Of a DNA stretch of 38,188 nucleotides, positions 5,916 through 16,203 are shown piece by piece. The notes below the pieces were generated by a model that was given only the letters and a program-made list of their open reading frames with translations, was not told the DNA's origin and did not search any database. Source of the stretch: Gemmatimonadota bacterium (GTDB taxonomy: Bacteria > Gemmatimonadota > Gemmatimonadetes > Longimicrobiales > Gaopeijiaceae); the NCBI GenBank assembly GCA_024638305.1, contig JAHEKN010000016.1, positions 1-38,188 on the forward strand. Direction: 5' to 3'. The position numbers and the translations under genes are program-made. How positions within the stretch are numbered: position 1 is the first letter of the stretch; each line of letters begins with the position of its first letter.

Positions 5916-7145
5916 TCAGTCGATCAATCTCAGGATCCGTAGCAGCGTGCCGTTCGACGGACCCTCTGCGTTCCCCTTGGCGAATCCGATGAACCGCGCT
6001 TGCACGGGCGCCTGCGGCGGTGGCCCCGTCCAGGAAGGGTCGAACCCCTCGAGGAAGAACAACGCGAAGTCGTTGAAGACGATCGGGTTGCTGGCCCCGA
6101 AGATTCCCGCGATCTGAGCCGGATCGAACAACCCGGCGATGATCACTCGGGGGCTACCCCTCCAGTTGGGGCTCCAGGTGGAATTAATGACGGTTTCGGT
6201 CCCCGGATCCCAAACCGCGTTCGGGTCCGAGTTGATGACCTGGGTGATCGCCTGACGCGTAGGTCCGGTCATGTCCCCCGGCTCGATGTCGTAAGGCACG
6301 CCCACCTGCGACACCGCCGGGTTGCACCCGGTGATGTTGTTCTTGTAGTCCTGCGCTCCCTGGCTGGTCCCTACCCGCCAGGGCAAGAAGAAGCCGGGTG
6401 TCGGCGTGGTCCCGCTGTTGGGATCCTGCGGCTTGATGGTGAGGATCAAGCCCGCGTCGTAGGGGGCGGCAGAGCCGATCTGGTTCCGCCACTGGCTTCC
6501 GTACCCGGTGGCCGTGGGGTCGCCGGGGTTGGTGATATCCCACTTCCTGTAGTTGTCTCCCTGGCCGGGCTTGAAGTCCCAGAACTCCTGGTTTTCCCAG
6601 ACCCGGTTGGCGTTGGCGTCCTCGGGCGCCACCACCGTCATCTCCCGCCAGAGATCGGGGATCGCGAAGGGCTTAACGCACTTGACGCCGCCCGCCGGCG
6701 CGGCCCAGGCGGTGGCCTCGGCGGTGACGCCCCGGTACTGCGGCCCGAGCAAACTGCCGAACCACATGGGTAGGCCGATACTTCGCACCGACACCGACAC
6801 GGTGAACGCGGCTGGATTGACGTCCACGCCCACATCCGTTCCCTGCACCGGGACATTCCGGATCGTGTTCTGCATGGCGTACTGGAGCGCGCGTTCCTGG
6901 GCGGTGTCGACGGCGGCGGTCGCCGGGATGAAGTCCAGGTAGGCGCTCGCCCCTGCCAGGGCGGCAGAATCCGCGACGCGCTGCGCCTCGGCGTGCGCCG
7001 TGAGCAACATGCCCAGGTCGATGGCCAATGCGCCCGCTCCGAGCAGAAAACCAAGGGCGAGCGCCATCAGGGCCAAGGAAAACCCGCGGCGGTTCTTCGG
7101 GGGGATTGAGAAGCTCCGGAGGGGGGAGGAACGCCTCGAGGACAT
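5916..7145 (-). CDS. TadG-like Flp pilus assembly protein (pseudopilin-type), copy 1
   Basis: This 409-residue protein is the last gene of the pilus operon. GGAGG lies 4 nt before ATG 7145. After a basic N-terminus with Arg-Arg-Gly-Phe-Ser, a single membrane segment (about 22-45) leads into AIDLGMLLTAHAEAQRVADS and AALAGASAYLDF, the hallmark of TadG/TadE-type proteins whose N-terminal domain resembles pseudopilins. The rest is extracytoplasmic and has no von Willebrand domain that I can see. It is clearly paralogous to the upstream gene, including the FAIPD motif, the NPIVFNDFALFFLEGFDPSW region and an LLRILRLI end. It is likely a minor pseudopilin or envelope component of the Tad machine. 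Confidence 0.8.
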   Translation of the reverse strand: MSSRRSSPLRSFSIPPKNRRGFSLALMALALGFLLGAGALAIDLGMLLTAHAEAQRVADSAALAGASAYLDFIPATAAVDTAQERALQYAMQNTIRNVPVQGTDVGVDVNPAAFTVSVSVRSIGLPMWFGSLLGPQYRGVTAEATAWAAPAGGVKCVKPFAIPDLWREMTVVAPEDANANRVWENQEFWDFKPGQGDNYRKWDITNPGDPTATGYGSQWRNQIGSAAPYDAGLILTIKPQDPNSGTTPTPGFFLPWRVGTSQGAQDYKNNITGCNPAVSQVGVPYDIEPGDMTGPTRQAITQVINSDPNAVWDPGTETVINSTWSPNWRGSPRVIIAGLFDPAQIAGIFGASNPIVFNDFALFFLEGFDPSWTGPPPQAPVQARFIGFAKGNAEGPSNGTLLRILRLID

Positions 7146-7163
7146 TGTGCCTCCGCTAATGCA

Positions 7164-7205
7164 GGCACGCCATCCCCACGCACTGACGGACGCGGGGGGC
7201 GTGCC
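7164..7205. other. Strong hairpin and AT-rich stretch between the two TadG-like genes
   Basis: GGCACGCC (7164-7171) pairs with GGCGTGCC (7198-7205) and further GC pairs inside the loop can extend the stem. The flanking 7206-7260 is AT-rich by local standards and contains TTGACC and TATATT elements on the minus strand. It could be an RNA-processing site or an internal promoter for the last gene. This is a 137-bp gap in an otherwise tightly packed operon. Confidence 0.4.
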
Positions 7206-7282
7206 GATACAACAAACGACCGATCAATATAGGGTCAAATCTCGAACTCCGCTTGCGAAGACGCCAGAATCGTCGCTCGGCG

Positions 7283-8476
7283 CTACTCGACCAGCCTCAG
7301 AATCCGGAGCAAGCTACCCGTGTTGGTTCCGCCGAACGTGCCCTTGGCGAACCCCAGGAAGCGGGCCTGCACAGGCGCCTGCGGGGGCGGTCCCGGCCAG
7401 GCGGGGTCGAACCCCTCGAGGAAGAACAGCCCGAAATCGTTGAACACGATCGGGTTGCTCGATCCCTGGATCCCCGCGATCTGACCGGGGTCGAACAGTC
7501 CGGCGATCAGCACCCTCGGACTGGCCTGCCAATTGGCCCCCCACGCCGAGCCGGACACCGAGCTCGTCAAGGGGTCCCACGTGGCACCGGCGTCCATGTT
7601 CATCACCTGCTGAATGGCCTGGCGGGTTGGACCGACCATGTTCCCCGGCTCGATGTCGTAGGGCTGGCCCACGTAGACCTCGGCCGGGTTGCAATTGATG
7701 ATGTTCCACTTGTAGTCGTTGGCGCCCGTGCTCCCGGGTAGCCGCCACGGATAGAAGAACCCGCTCGTTATGGTGGTGCCGGGCTGCTGCGCCTTGATGG
7801 TCATGACGAGCCCATCGTCGTAGGGCATGGCCGTCCCGATCTGATGGCGCCACTGACTCGAGTATCCGGTCGCCGTCGGGTCGTTTGCCTGCGCCGGATT
7901 CCACTTCTTGTAGTTGTCCCCCGCCCCGGTGTTGTAATCCCACGCCTCGGTGTTGCCCCAGGAGCGGTCCCCGTTCACGTCTTCCCCCGTGATCTCGGAC
8001 CAACTGTCGGGGATCGCGAATGGCAGTACACACTTGGCTCCGCCCGCGGGAGCAGCCACCGCGGCTGCCTCGGCGGTCACTCCCCGATACTGCGGACCCA
8101 GCAGGCTCCCGAACCACATGGGAAGGCCCACGCTCCGGACCGCCACCGTGACCTTGAGGTTCGCCGGGTCAACGTTCACACCCAGGTCCGTGCCGGCGAT
8201 GGGGACGTTCCGGATGGTGTTCTGCATGGCGTACTTGATGGCTCGGTCCTGAGCCGTGTCCACGGCCGCCGTGGCCGGGATGAAGTCCAGGAACGCGCTG
8301 GCTCCCGCCAGCGCCGCCGAGTCGGCCGCTCGCTGGGCCTCGGCGCGTGCGGTCAGTAGCATCCCGAGGTCGATGGCGATCGCGGCGACCGCCAACAGGG
8401 TCATCATGGATACCGCCAAAAGCGGTAGAGCAAGACCTTTCCGGTCTCGCAAGGGGGAGGGCGAACCGTCGAACAT
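7283..8476 (-). CDS. TadG-like Flp pilus assembly protein, copy 2
   Basis: This 397-residue protein is called from ATG 8476, which has GGAG at 6-nt spacing; a TTG 12 nt upstream is in frame but has no better site. The N-terminal membrane segment (about 14-38) is followed by AIDLGMLLTARAEAQRAADS and AALAGASAFLDF, typical of the TadG family. The long external part has an isolated Cys in a KCVLPFAIPD motif and another in INCNPAEV, both also present in copy 1, which suggests a conserved disulfide. It ends GSLLRILRLVE. The gene sits behind tadE with a 108-bp gap containing a hairpin, so the duplicate pair may be expressed at its own level. Confidence 0.8.
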   Translation of the reverse strand: MFDGSPSPLRDRKGLALPLLAVSMMTLLAVAAIAIDLGMLLTARAEAQRAADSAALAGASAFLDFIPATAAVDTAQDRAIKYAMQNTIRNVPIAGTDLGVNVDPANLKVTVAVRSVGLPMWFGSLLGPQYRGVTAEAAAVAAPAGGAKCVLPFAIPDSWSEITGEDVNGDRSWGNTEAWDYNTGAGDNYKKWNPAQANDPTATGYSSQWRHQIGTAMPYDDGLVMTIKAQQPGTTITSGFFYPWRLPGSTGANDYKWNIINCNPAEVYVGQPYDIEPGNMVGPTRQAIQQVMNMDAGATWDPLTSSVSGSAWGANWQASPRVLIAGLFDPGQIAGIQGSSNPIVFNDFGLFFLEGFDPAWPGPPPQAPVQARFLGFAKGTFGGTNTGSLLRILRLVE

Positions 8477-8516
8477 GTCCAACTCCAACTCGGTCGAGAC
8501 TCGCTCGACCGCTAGC

Positions 8517-8545
8517 GCGCCCCGATTTTTACACGGCTGGGGCGC
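8517..8545. other. Intergenic hairpin between tadE and the TadG-like pair
   Basis: GCGCCCC (8517-8523) pairs with GGGGCGC (8539-8545) with an AT-rich 15-nt loop. No T run follows on the minus strand, so it is not a clear terminator; it could stabilise or process the mRNA. Confidence 0.35.
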
Positions 8546-8584
8546 TAAGTACGTACGAGATACGCAGAACCGGTGTGCCGTGCC

Positions 8585-9031
8585 CTACTCGTTCCTCATC
8601 ATGAACGTTGTAGTCATAGTGATGTTCCGTTGACCCGTCGTCCAAGAAAGAAGATAGCCGACGAGCGGAAACGTATACGGGTACTGCACCGACACGATCG
8701 ACGGGACGCCGATTCCCTGGCGGAATCCGCTCTTGGTGATGACCGCCTGCGTCGTGTCGAGAGCCGCCCCGGCCAAGCGGCCCATGATTGCGTTCTCCAC
8801 CGTGTCCACCGGCATGGTGGGATCGGCGTTGGCGACGACTGAAATGCGGGTGCCCTCCCGCGTCGCGTCGGTCAGTACCTGAAATGTATTCCACGCACGA
8901 CCGAATTCCCAGACCGCAAAAATGAGCAGTAGAAGGACCGGGAAGACCAGGGCCGTTTCGACGATCGCTTGCCCCCGCTCGTCACGGGGGCCGTTTCGCC
9001 TCACGAACCGTCTGAGGGACCGAAGGATCAT
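8585..9031 (-). CDS. tadE: TadE-like pilus assembly protein
   Basis: This 148-residue protein starts at ATG 9031, overlapping the upstream stop as ATGA. The N-terminus reads RGQAIVETALVFPVLLLLIF, the TadE signature: a Gly followed by an E/T pair and a hydrophobic helix processed like a type IV pseudopilin. A WEFGRAWN motif follows the helix and the remaining roughly 100 residues are extracytoplasmic. TadE is a minor pseudopilin needed for Flp pilus assembly. Its place in the operon, just before two TadG-like genes, is the usual tadE-tadG order. Confidence 0.85.
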   Translation of the reverse strand: MILRSLRRFVRRNGPRDERGQAIVETALVFPVLLLLIFAVWEFGRAWNTFQVLTDATREGTRISVVANADPTMPVDTVENAIMGRLAGAALDTTQAVITKSGFRQGIGVPSIVSVQYPYTFPLVGYLLSWTTGQRNITMTTTFMMRNE

Positions 9032-9684
9032 TGTTCGACTCCCGGCGACTGTGCGCCGTCTGACGTTGAGTCTCTAGCCTGTTGTTCCTCGGGGAGCATC
9101 ACCGTCGCGGTGCCCAGCGCGTCCACGCCCAACCCCACCCGCGGCACGCCCCCTCGGTCTGCGAACACTATGTTGGACCGATTGTCTTCCGAAAGGCCCA
9201 GCATCGCGCGCATGGTCCCGCCCTGATCGGAAAAGCCGATGGTGCTGGTCTCGTTGGGAAGGAGCGCCAGGACGATGCGCTGCTTGCCCTCGCGGTCCCG
9301 GAACGCCATGCCGGGCGATCCCTCGCCGAGCACGCTGAGACGGAGCCGGTCCATTGCGTTGCGGTCGCGGAGCGCCAAAACCGGCCCGCCGTCTTCCCCG
9401 AGGGAGAGCTCGGCTCGGGCGACGCCCTGGGCGTCCCGCAGGATCAACGCTGAGGTCTCGATGACCTCCGGCGGTGTCGAGGCGGCCGACCGACTGCCCC
9501 ACGCCAGGGTAGCCACGGCGCCGAACGCCCCGAGCAGGCCGACTCCGAGGAGCCTCACCTGCCCCCTGAGCGACGCGTTTCGGCTCTCGAGCTCGACCAC
9601 GCGTGCCCTCACCCAGGCCTCGACGGCCTCGGCAGCCTCAACCGCCTCCGCTGCCCCGTCCGCGCGCGCGTCACCCTTCGCCAT
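9028..9684 (-). CDS. Membrane-anchored protein with tandem beta-like repeats, unknown function
   Basis: This 218-residue protein has no family I can name. Residues 1-43 are rich in Ala, Glu and Val and look coiled-coil-like; 44-62 is a membrane helix. Residues about 77-197 form roughly five tandem units of 23-24 residues with the pattern hydrophobic-x-hydrophobic-x-D-x2-G-x2-R-x2-L-x-L. Examples are ILRDAQGVARAELSL, MAFRDREGKQRIVLAL, IGFSDQGGTMRAMLGL and IVFADRGGVPRVGLGV. Such spacing predicts a beta-solenoid or propeller-like stack outside the membrane. The gene overlaps both neighbours (AAA ATPase and tadE), so it is translationally coupled and probably a pilus-machine accessory. Confidence 0.7.
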   Translation of the reverse strand: MAKGDARADGAAEAVEAAEAVEAWVRARVVELESRNASLRGQVRLLGVGLLGAFGAVATLAWGSRSAASTPPEVIETSALILRDAQGVARAELSLGEDGGPVLALRDRNAMDRLRLSVLGEGSPGMAFRDREGKQRIVLALLPNETSTIGFSDQGGTMRAMLGLSEDNRSNIVFADRGGVPRVGLGVDALGTATVMLPEEQQARDSTSDGAQSPGVEQ

Positions 9685-11089
9685 TCGTTCCCCCCATGCG
9701 CTGGTACTTGCTCTGCGCCTCCGTCAGCGCCTCCAGGTTGTCCAGCAGGAAGTATGTGTTGCACGCCGGATCCAGCAAGCTTTGATCGAGCGTGGGCTCG
9801 GTGCCCTGGAAGCGGGCGAAGTCCTCGATGTGGTCCGCCAGATCGCGGGGATGGCAGGCCCGGGGATCGATGCCGTGAGGGCGGTAGTAGCTGTCCCACA
9901 CGTGATCCACGGCCGAGGACTGGTAGGTGATCCCCCGCTCGTCGCACACGTCCTTCATGATGTTGGCGAACGCGGCCCGATCGGGATTGCCGACGCGGAT
10001 CTTGTAGTGGATCCTGCGGAGGAAGGCTTCCTCGACGAGATCGCCGGGATCCAAGTTGGTCGCGAACACGAGTCGGCAATCGAACGGTACGGGAAATTTT
10101 ACACCGGTATGGAGCGCCAGGAAGTCGATCCCCTTCTCGAGAGGTACGACCCAGCGGTTGAGCAGCACCCGCGGCTCCACACGCTGGCGTCCGAAGTCGT
10201 CCAGAATCAGCACGCCGCCGGCGGCCTTCAACTGGAACGGTGCCTTGTACACTTTGGTGACCGGATCGTGCTGGAGGTCGAGTTGCTCGAGCGCCAGCTC
10301 ACCACCGACGAACACCGCGGGTCGCCGGATCTTCACGAAACGAACGTCGTGCGTCGGCTGCGTCCTCAGGAGGCTGGGCCCCGTCGGCGACTCCTGGGCG
10401 ACGAATTCCAGCGGCTCGTGATAGACGGGATCGAACAGGATGACGGTCTGACCGTCCACGTCGATGGCGTGCGGAATCCAGATGTCGCCACCAGCCATCT
10501 GGGCAATGCGCTCGGCGATGGCCGTCTTGCCGTTGCCCGGCGCGCCGTAGAGAAAGAGCGAGCGGGCGGAGTTGATGGCCGGGCCCAGCGAATCCACGAT
10601 GGTCTGGTCGAGCGTGAGACCCTGTAGACCCTCGGAGATTCCCTCGCGGGTCACGCGGACGTTCTTCACCGACTGGCGCCGGATCCACCCGGCGTAGACG
10701 GCCAACGGGACGGGAGCCGGCCCGACGTAGGTCGAGAACTCGAGCGCCTCGACGGCGCGAGCCCGCCCGGTGGCCGTGAGAGAATAGCGATAGCCGCCCC
10801 GCCCATGTCCGGCGGTTCCCTGCACCTCGACCAACATGCGCTGCTGCATGTCGTGCAGCAGGTCGTCGACGATCGGGAACGGGAGGCACACCAGGTCGAT
10901 GAGCTCCTGGCCGGTCCGCACGCCCTGGGCGTAGAGCGCCTTGAGCAGCAGATCGATGACCGCCGTGGCCGTGAGGCCCGTCTCCTCGATGGTCTCGGGC
11001 GCGGCGGGGAGCTCGTCCCCGTCCCGCTCCACGAACGGGACCGCTTCCGCGGACAGGCCCGCTCTGTCCAGTACGTCCAGCGAGCTCAT
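9671..11089 (-). CDS. AAA-type ATPase with N-terminal winged-helix-like region, in the Tad operon
   Basis: This 472-residue protein starts at ATG 11089, which has GGAGGA 4 nt upstream and overlaps the DUF192 stop as ATGA; a GTG 12 nt earlier is possible. Residues about 30-115 look like a small helical/winged-helix domain ending in an RGGYRYSLTATGR stretch. The ATPase core has Walker A GAPGNGKT (182-189) and Walker B VLILDDFG (293 on). A later FATNLDP segment could be sensor 1, and FLRRIHYKIRV follows. It resembles MoxR/AAA switch ATPases rather than the secretion ATPase, which is present separately. A role as chaperone or assembly factor for the pilus is inferred from coupling on both sides. 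Confidence 0.75.
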   Translation of the reverse strand: MSSLDVLDRAGLSAEAVPFVERDGDELPAAPETIEETGLTATAVIDLLLKALYAQGVRTGQELIDLVCLPFPIVDDLLHDMQQRMLVEVQGTAGHGRGGYRYSLTATGRARAVEALEFSTYVGPAPVPLAVYAGWIRRQSVKNVRVTREGISEGLQGLTLDQTIVDSLGPAINSARSLFLYGAPGNGKTAIAERIAQMAGGDIWIPHAIDVDGQTVILFDPVYHEPLEFVAQESPTGPSLLRTQPTHDVRFVKIRRPAVFVGGELALEQLDLQHDPVTKVYKAPFQLKAAGGVLILDDFGRQRVEPRVLLNRWVVPLEKGIDFLALHTGVKFPVPFDCRLVFATNLDPGDLVEEAFLRRIHYKIRVGNPDRAAFANIMKDVCDERGITYQSSAVDHVWDSYYRPHGIDPRACHPRDLADHIEDFARFQGTEPTLDQSLLDPACNTYFLLDNLEALTEAQSKYQRMGGTNGEG

Positions 11090-11592
11090 CCGCTCCTCCA
11101 CATTCTGCCGTTTCCGCTGTTATCGATGTCCCGCTCGACCCGCGGATGCTCCCTCGGGTCGATGGGGGCTATGTCATCCCGGCCGTTTCCGCCCGCCGCA
11201 CCGGGGGCCTCCGCAGCGTGGGTCCCGTAGTGTGATTCCGACGGGACCCAGGCCACGCGGTCCCCGCGCTCGGTCCCGGTCGCGACCACGGTACCCGCGG
11301 GAAGCTCCAAAGCGTGAATCGCCTTGGTTTCAACCCTGGTGCGCTTACCGGGGGCGAGATCCTCGTAGACCGCCACCACCACGCCGTCCCGATCGAGGAA
11401 CACCACGTCGAGGCTGAAACGCATCCCGAACATGTGGACCGCCTGACACGGCGTCAGCAGCAGCCCCTCTCCGGGCTCGGGCGCGGGTCGGCCCAGGAAC
11501 CCACGCATTCGCGGCCACCACCGGTCCGCCAGGCGGACGCTCGTGCCCAGGACGACACCTCGTTCGGTGTTGGTGACCCGCATGGTCCTCAT
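11086..11592 (-). CDS. DUF192 domain protein inside the Tad operon
   Basis: This 168-residue protein starts at ATG 11592, overlapping the tadC stop as ATGA. The DUF192 core spans about residues 5-125, with the family hallmarks RMRGFLGR, a CQAVHMFGMRFSLDVVFLD stretch and a DLAPGK turn. A Ser/Gly/Asp-rich tail of about 45 residues follows. No signal peptide is visible, whereas many DUF192 proteins are exported. The biochemical function of the family is not established. Its translational coupling between tadC and the AAA ATPase suggests it serves the pilus system. Confidence 0.8.
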   Translation of the reverse strand: MRTMRVTNTERGVVLGTSVRLADRWWPRMRGFLGRPAPEPGEGLLLTPCQAVHMFGMRFSLDVVFLDRDGVVVAVYEDLAPGKRTRVETKAIHALELPAGTVVATGTERGDRVAWVPSESHYGTHAAEAPGAAGGNGRDDIAPIDPREHPRVERDIDNSGNGRMWRSG

Positions 11593-12512
11593 GTGAACTG
11601 GCTCAACGTCTCGAGGATCTTGATGATCCCGCCGCCCAAGATGACGAGCAGAAGCGCCGGGAAGATGAAGATCACCAGCGGGAAGACGAGCTTGATGGTC
11701 GTCTTCGCTGCCGCCTCCTCGGCCGCCTGCCGCCGCTTCTCCCTGACGGTATCCGAATGGACCCGGAGGGAGCGGGCGATCGACGTCCCGAAACGGTCGG
11801 TCTGGACGAGCATCGTCACCAGGGACTGGATGTCCGAGAGGCCGGTCCGGTCCGCCAGGTTCTGAAGGGCCTCGGCCCGTGGCGCGCCGGCGCGGATCTC
11901 CAGGTTCACGAGGGCGAGCTCCTTGCTCATCTCCTCGCTGATGTGGCCGATCTCGCGCGCCACGCGGAGGAGCGCCTGGTTGAGACCGAGCCCGGCCTCC
12001 ACGCAGACCACCATCAGGTCGAGCGCGTCCGGCAGCGTCTTCTGGAGGTCCTTCTGCCTCCGCCTCCTCTTCATCGAGACCCAGAGGGCCGGACCGAACC
12101 AGCCGAGGCCCGCGAAGTAGAGTGTCAGGAAGAGGAACATGAACGCGGGCGCCACCAGCACCGAGTTGATCAGGATGCCGAAGACGGTGAGGATAGCGGT
12201 GGCCAGGATGCGACCACCCCAGTAGAGCTCGCTCGCTCGCGGATGTCGGAAGCCCGCGGCCCAGAGCATCCGGCGGGTCTCCGAGGCCTGCCGGAAGCGC
12301 TGCTCGAACTGGGACCCGACCTCCTGGAGCAGCACCTCGAGCCGCCGGCGGCGCTCCTCGCGACGACGGCGCTGGGCCTCGCCCTGGGACTGACCCGAGA
12401 CCACGACCAACCGCTGCCTCACCTCGCGCGGCTCGGCAGGCACCAGTTGGGCCAGGAGCAGCACCACGAGGGCGACGGTGATCCCGATCGCGGTCACGAC
12501 GACATAGAGCAT
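11589..12512 (-). CDS. tadC: Tad secretion inner-membrane protein TadC
   Basis: This 307-residue protein belongs to the GspF/TadC inner-membrane platform family. It has an N-terminal membrane segment, a cytoplasmic stretch rich in Arg, Gln and Glu, a pair of membrane helices near 95-145, the family region DALDLMVVCVEAGLGLNQAL and a C-terminal hairpin of membrane segments (LVFPLVIFIFPALLLVILGG). ATG 12512 has GAGG at 8 nt. It follows tadB by 10 bp. TadB and TadC are thought to form the platform that couples the ATPase to pilin extraction. Confidence 0.9.
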   Translation of the reverse strand: MLYVVVTAIGITVALVVLLLAQLVPAEPREVRQRLVVVSGQSQGEAQRRRREERRRRLEVLLQEVGSQFEQRFRQASETRRMLWAAGFRHPRASELYWGGRILATAILTVFGILINSVLVAPAFMFLFLTLYFAGLGWFGPALWVSMKRRRRQKDLQKTLPDALDLMVVCVEAGLGLNQALLRVAREIGHISEEMSKELALVNLEIRAGAPRAEALQNLADRTGLSDIQSLVTMLVQTDRFGTSIARSLRVHSDTVREKRRQAAEEAAAKTTIKLVFPLVIFIFPALLLVILGGGIIKILETLSQFT

Positions 12513-12522
12513 GCGACCCGCC

Positions 12523-13492
12523 TCAGATCTCGATGTTGACGATCTTACGGATCCAGAAGAACCCGAAGATCCACATTGTGAACGCGATGCCGAGCATCAG
12601 CCTGCCGAGGTACGTGAACAGCAGCGCGCCCATGTAGTCGGGGTCCAGGATCCAGAGTCCCGTTCCCACGATGAACGGCATGACCGCGAGGACGTAGCCG
12701 CTCAGCCGACCCTGGGCAGTGTATACGCGCAGCTGCCGCCGGATGGTGAAGCGCTCTCGCATGGTGCGGGCGATCGAGTCCAGCAGCTCGGCAAGGTTGC
12801 CGCCCACTTCGCGCTGCACGAGCACCGCGGTCGTGAAGATCCTCACGTCGATCAGTTGCACCCGGTCGACCATGCCCATCAGGGCCTCGTCGATGGGGAT
12901 CCCGAACCGTTGCTCCTCGAAGAGGGTGCGGAACTCGGAAGCCACCGGCTCGGGCGCTTCGTCGCCGACCATGCCGACGCCGGACGAGAGCGGATGCCCC
13001 GCGCGGATCGCTCGACTCAGGAGGTCGATCGCCTCCGGCAGTCCCTCCTCGAACCGATCAAGGCGCTGCGTGCGTCGATGGCGGAGGATGAAGTACGGAA
13101 TCAGGGCCGCGATCCCCATGAAGGGCAACCGGGCCAGGTTCGACTGCATGACCAGGGTGGACGCGACCCCAGTCCCTGCCGCCAGGGCGAACGAGATGAA
13201 GATGAACGCGGGCACGCTCCAGGTCGAATCCGATTGTCGCATCAGCGTGCCGAGCCCGCTGCGATCGGACAACTGATTCACGACCTTGTCGAGGGCACCC
13301 TCGTACTCGTCGGCCCGTAGCAGGCCGCCGCTCGTCTCCTGCCCCGAGATCAGCGGATTCAGTCGACTGCGAACGGCGCGCTGAACCCACCAGTTCCGCA
13401 CGAGCTCGGCAATGAGAACGAGCGAGAGCGCGCCCAGGAAGACGGCCAGGAACGCCAGCGCGGCGGTGACCCAGTCCGCCCCGTTCAGGAAC

Positions 13493-13500
<8 letters not shown>
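12523..13500 (-). CDS. tadB: Tad secretion inner-membrane protein TadB
   Basis: This protein has 325 residues. The reading frame opens much earlier, but ATG 13500 is chosen because it overlaps the cpaF stop by 8 bp and begins MIEFLNG followed by the first membrane helix (about 10-32), as in TadB proteins. Further helices lie at about 100-140 and at the C-terminus. The cytoplasmic GspF-type domain includes [22 protein letters not shown] and [15 protein letters not shown]. It partners TadC in the inner-membrane platform of the Flp pilus machine. Confidence 0.9.
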
Positions 13501-14907
<1,407 letters not shown>

Positions 14908-14911
<4 letters not shown>

Positions 14912-16170
14912 TTAGAACTCCTTGGACTTCCTTCGGATGGCGTCTGCGCTCCCTTCTTCCTCCGCACCAGCGAGGAGAGGCGGCCCTTGAACCCGCTCGG
15001 TCGCGTGCCGTTCAGCACCGCGTCGCCGGCCAGTTCGGTGCCCAGCGCATAGAGATCTTTCCCGTACTTGGAGCCGGTATCGAGTACGAGCGGCTTACCC
15101 GTGTCCGCCGCCAACAGCGCGGACTCGTCGTCCCGCGGGAGCGTACGGAAGACCGGGTATCCGAGCGTCCCCTTGAGCTCGTCCAGGCGGACGTTGGTGG
15201 CGCCGCTCGTAAACTGGTTGACCACCACGCGGATGCCGGATTTCATCCCCTTGAAGGAGCGTTCCACCCGCTCGAGCATGCGCTTGGCGTTCCGAATTGA
15301 GGTGACCTCGGCAGTCGATATCACCAGTACGTCGGTGGACTCGGCCAACGCCGCGTCGATCCAGGGTGCCAGAGAGCGCCCCAGATCCATCACCACGTAA
15401 TCGTATGACCCCTTCACGGACTCGATTACCCGAACCGTATTCTCCCTGCTGATGGCTACCGCCTCGCTAGAATCGAGCGGCGAGGCCAGCAAGTCCACGC
15501 CGGTTTCGTGGTGCTCCACCATGGACTCGAGGAGCTCGTCGTCCATGCGGTGGAAGTTCTTGACCAGATCCTGGAAGGTGTAGCGCGGCCAGAGGCCGAG
15601 CAGCAGACCGGCCGTCCCCAGCTCGTCGAAATCCAGGAGCAGCGTCTTGCGCTGCGTGGTCTTCGCCAGTGTGACCGCCAGATTGGTCGCCACGGTCGTG
15701 ACACCGGTGCCGCCCTTGCCGCTCAAGACCGCGAACAAGCGCGCGTCACGCGCCGGACGCCCGGAGCCCTTTGGTGCGCGCGGCGACAGCCGCGAAAGGG
15801 ACTCCCGGATGGTCGCCACGTCGAGCGGACGGCCGATGAACTCGGACGCGCCCGCGCGGAGCCCGGCCAACAGGAGCTCGGGATCCGAGGTCGGTCCGAC
15901 CAGGACCACGGGACGATCCGCCTGCCGGCCGATCAGTATCCGCGTGAGCTCCAGCGCCTTGGCGGAGTCGGAGCCGAGATCCACGAAGACGATGCTGACC
16001 TCGGCGTAGTCGAGCCTCAGGAGCTCCTCAGGCGTCATCTCACCGAGGGGCGTCAGCACCTCCATGGGCGCCCCTGCTTCCGGGGCCACCTCCGCGAGAA
16101 CTTCGCGGAAGCTCGCTTGGAGCGGGCGATCCGTCGAGATGAACGCGACCGATGCCTTCTGCGATCCCAT
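14908..16170 (-). CDS. cpaE: Pilus localisation ATPase CpaE/TadZ
   Basis: This 420-residue protein is called from ATG 16170, which has GAGG at 7 nt; an in-frame ATG at 16200 has its purine run directly against the codon and is less likely. Residues 1-130 form a receiver-like atypical domain ([32 protein letters not shown]). It is followed by a ParA/MinD-like ATPase with deviant Walker [11 protein letters not shown] (150-159) and an [10 protein letters not shown] segment. TadZ proteins position the Tad machine in the cell. The downstream junction with cpaF is ATGA. Confidence 0.9.
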
Positions 16171-16203
16171 GCCGTGTCCTCGCGGGGGTCTCGTGGCCAT
16201 CCT

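Noticed and set aside
9239..10627. A 462-codon plus-strand frame opposite the repeat protein and AAA ATPase
   Set aside because: The minus-strand genes show Walker motifs and operon overlaps; the plus frame has no recognisable motif.
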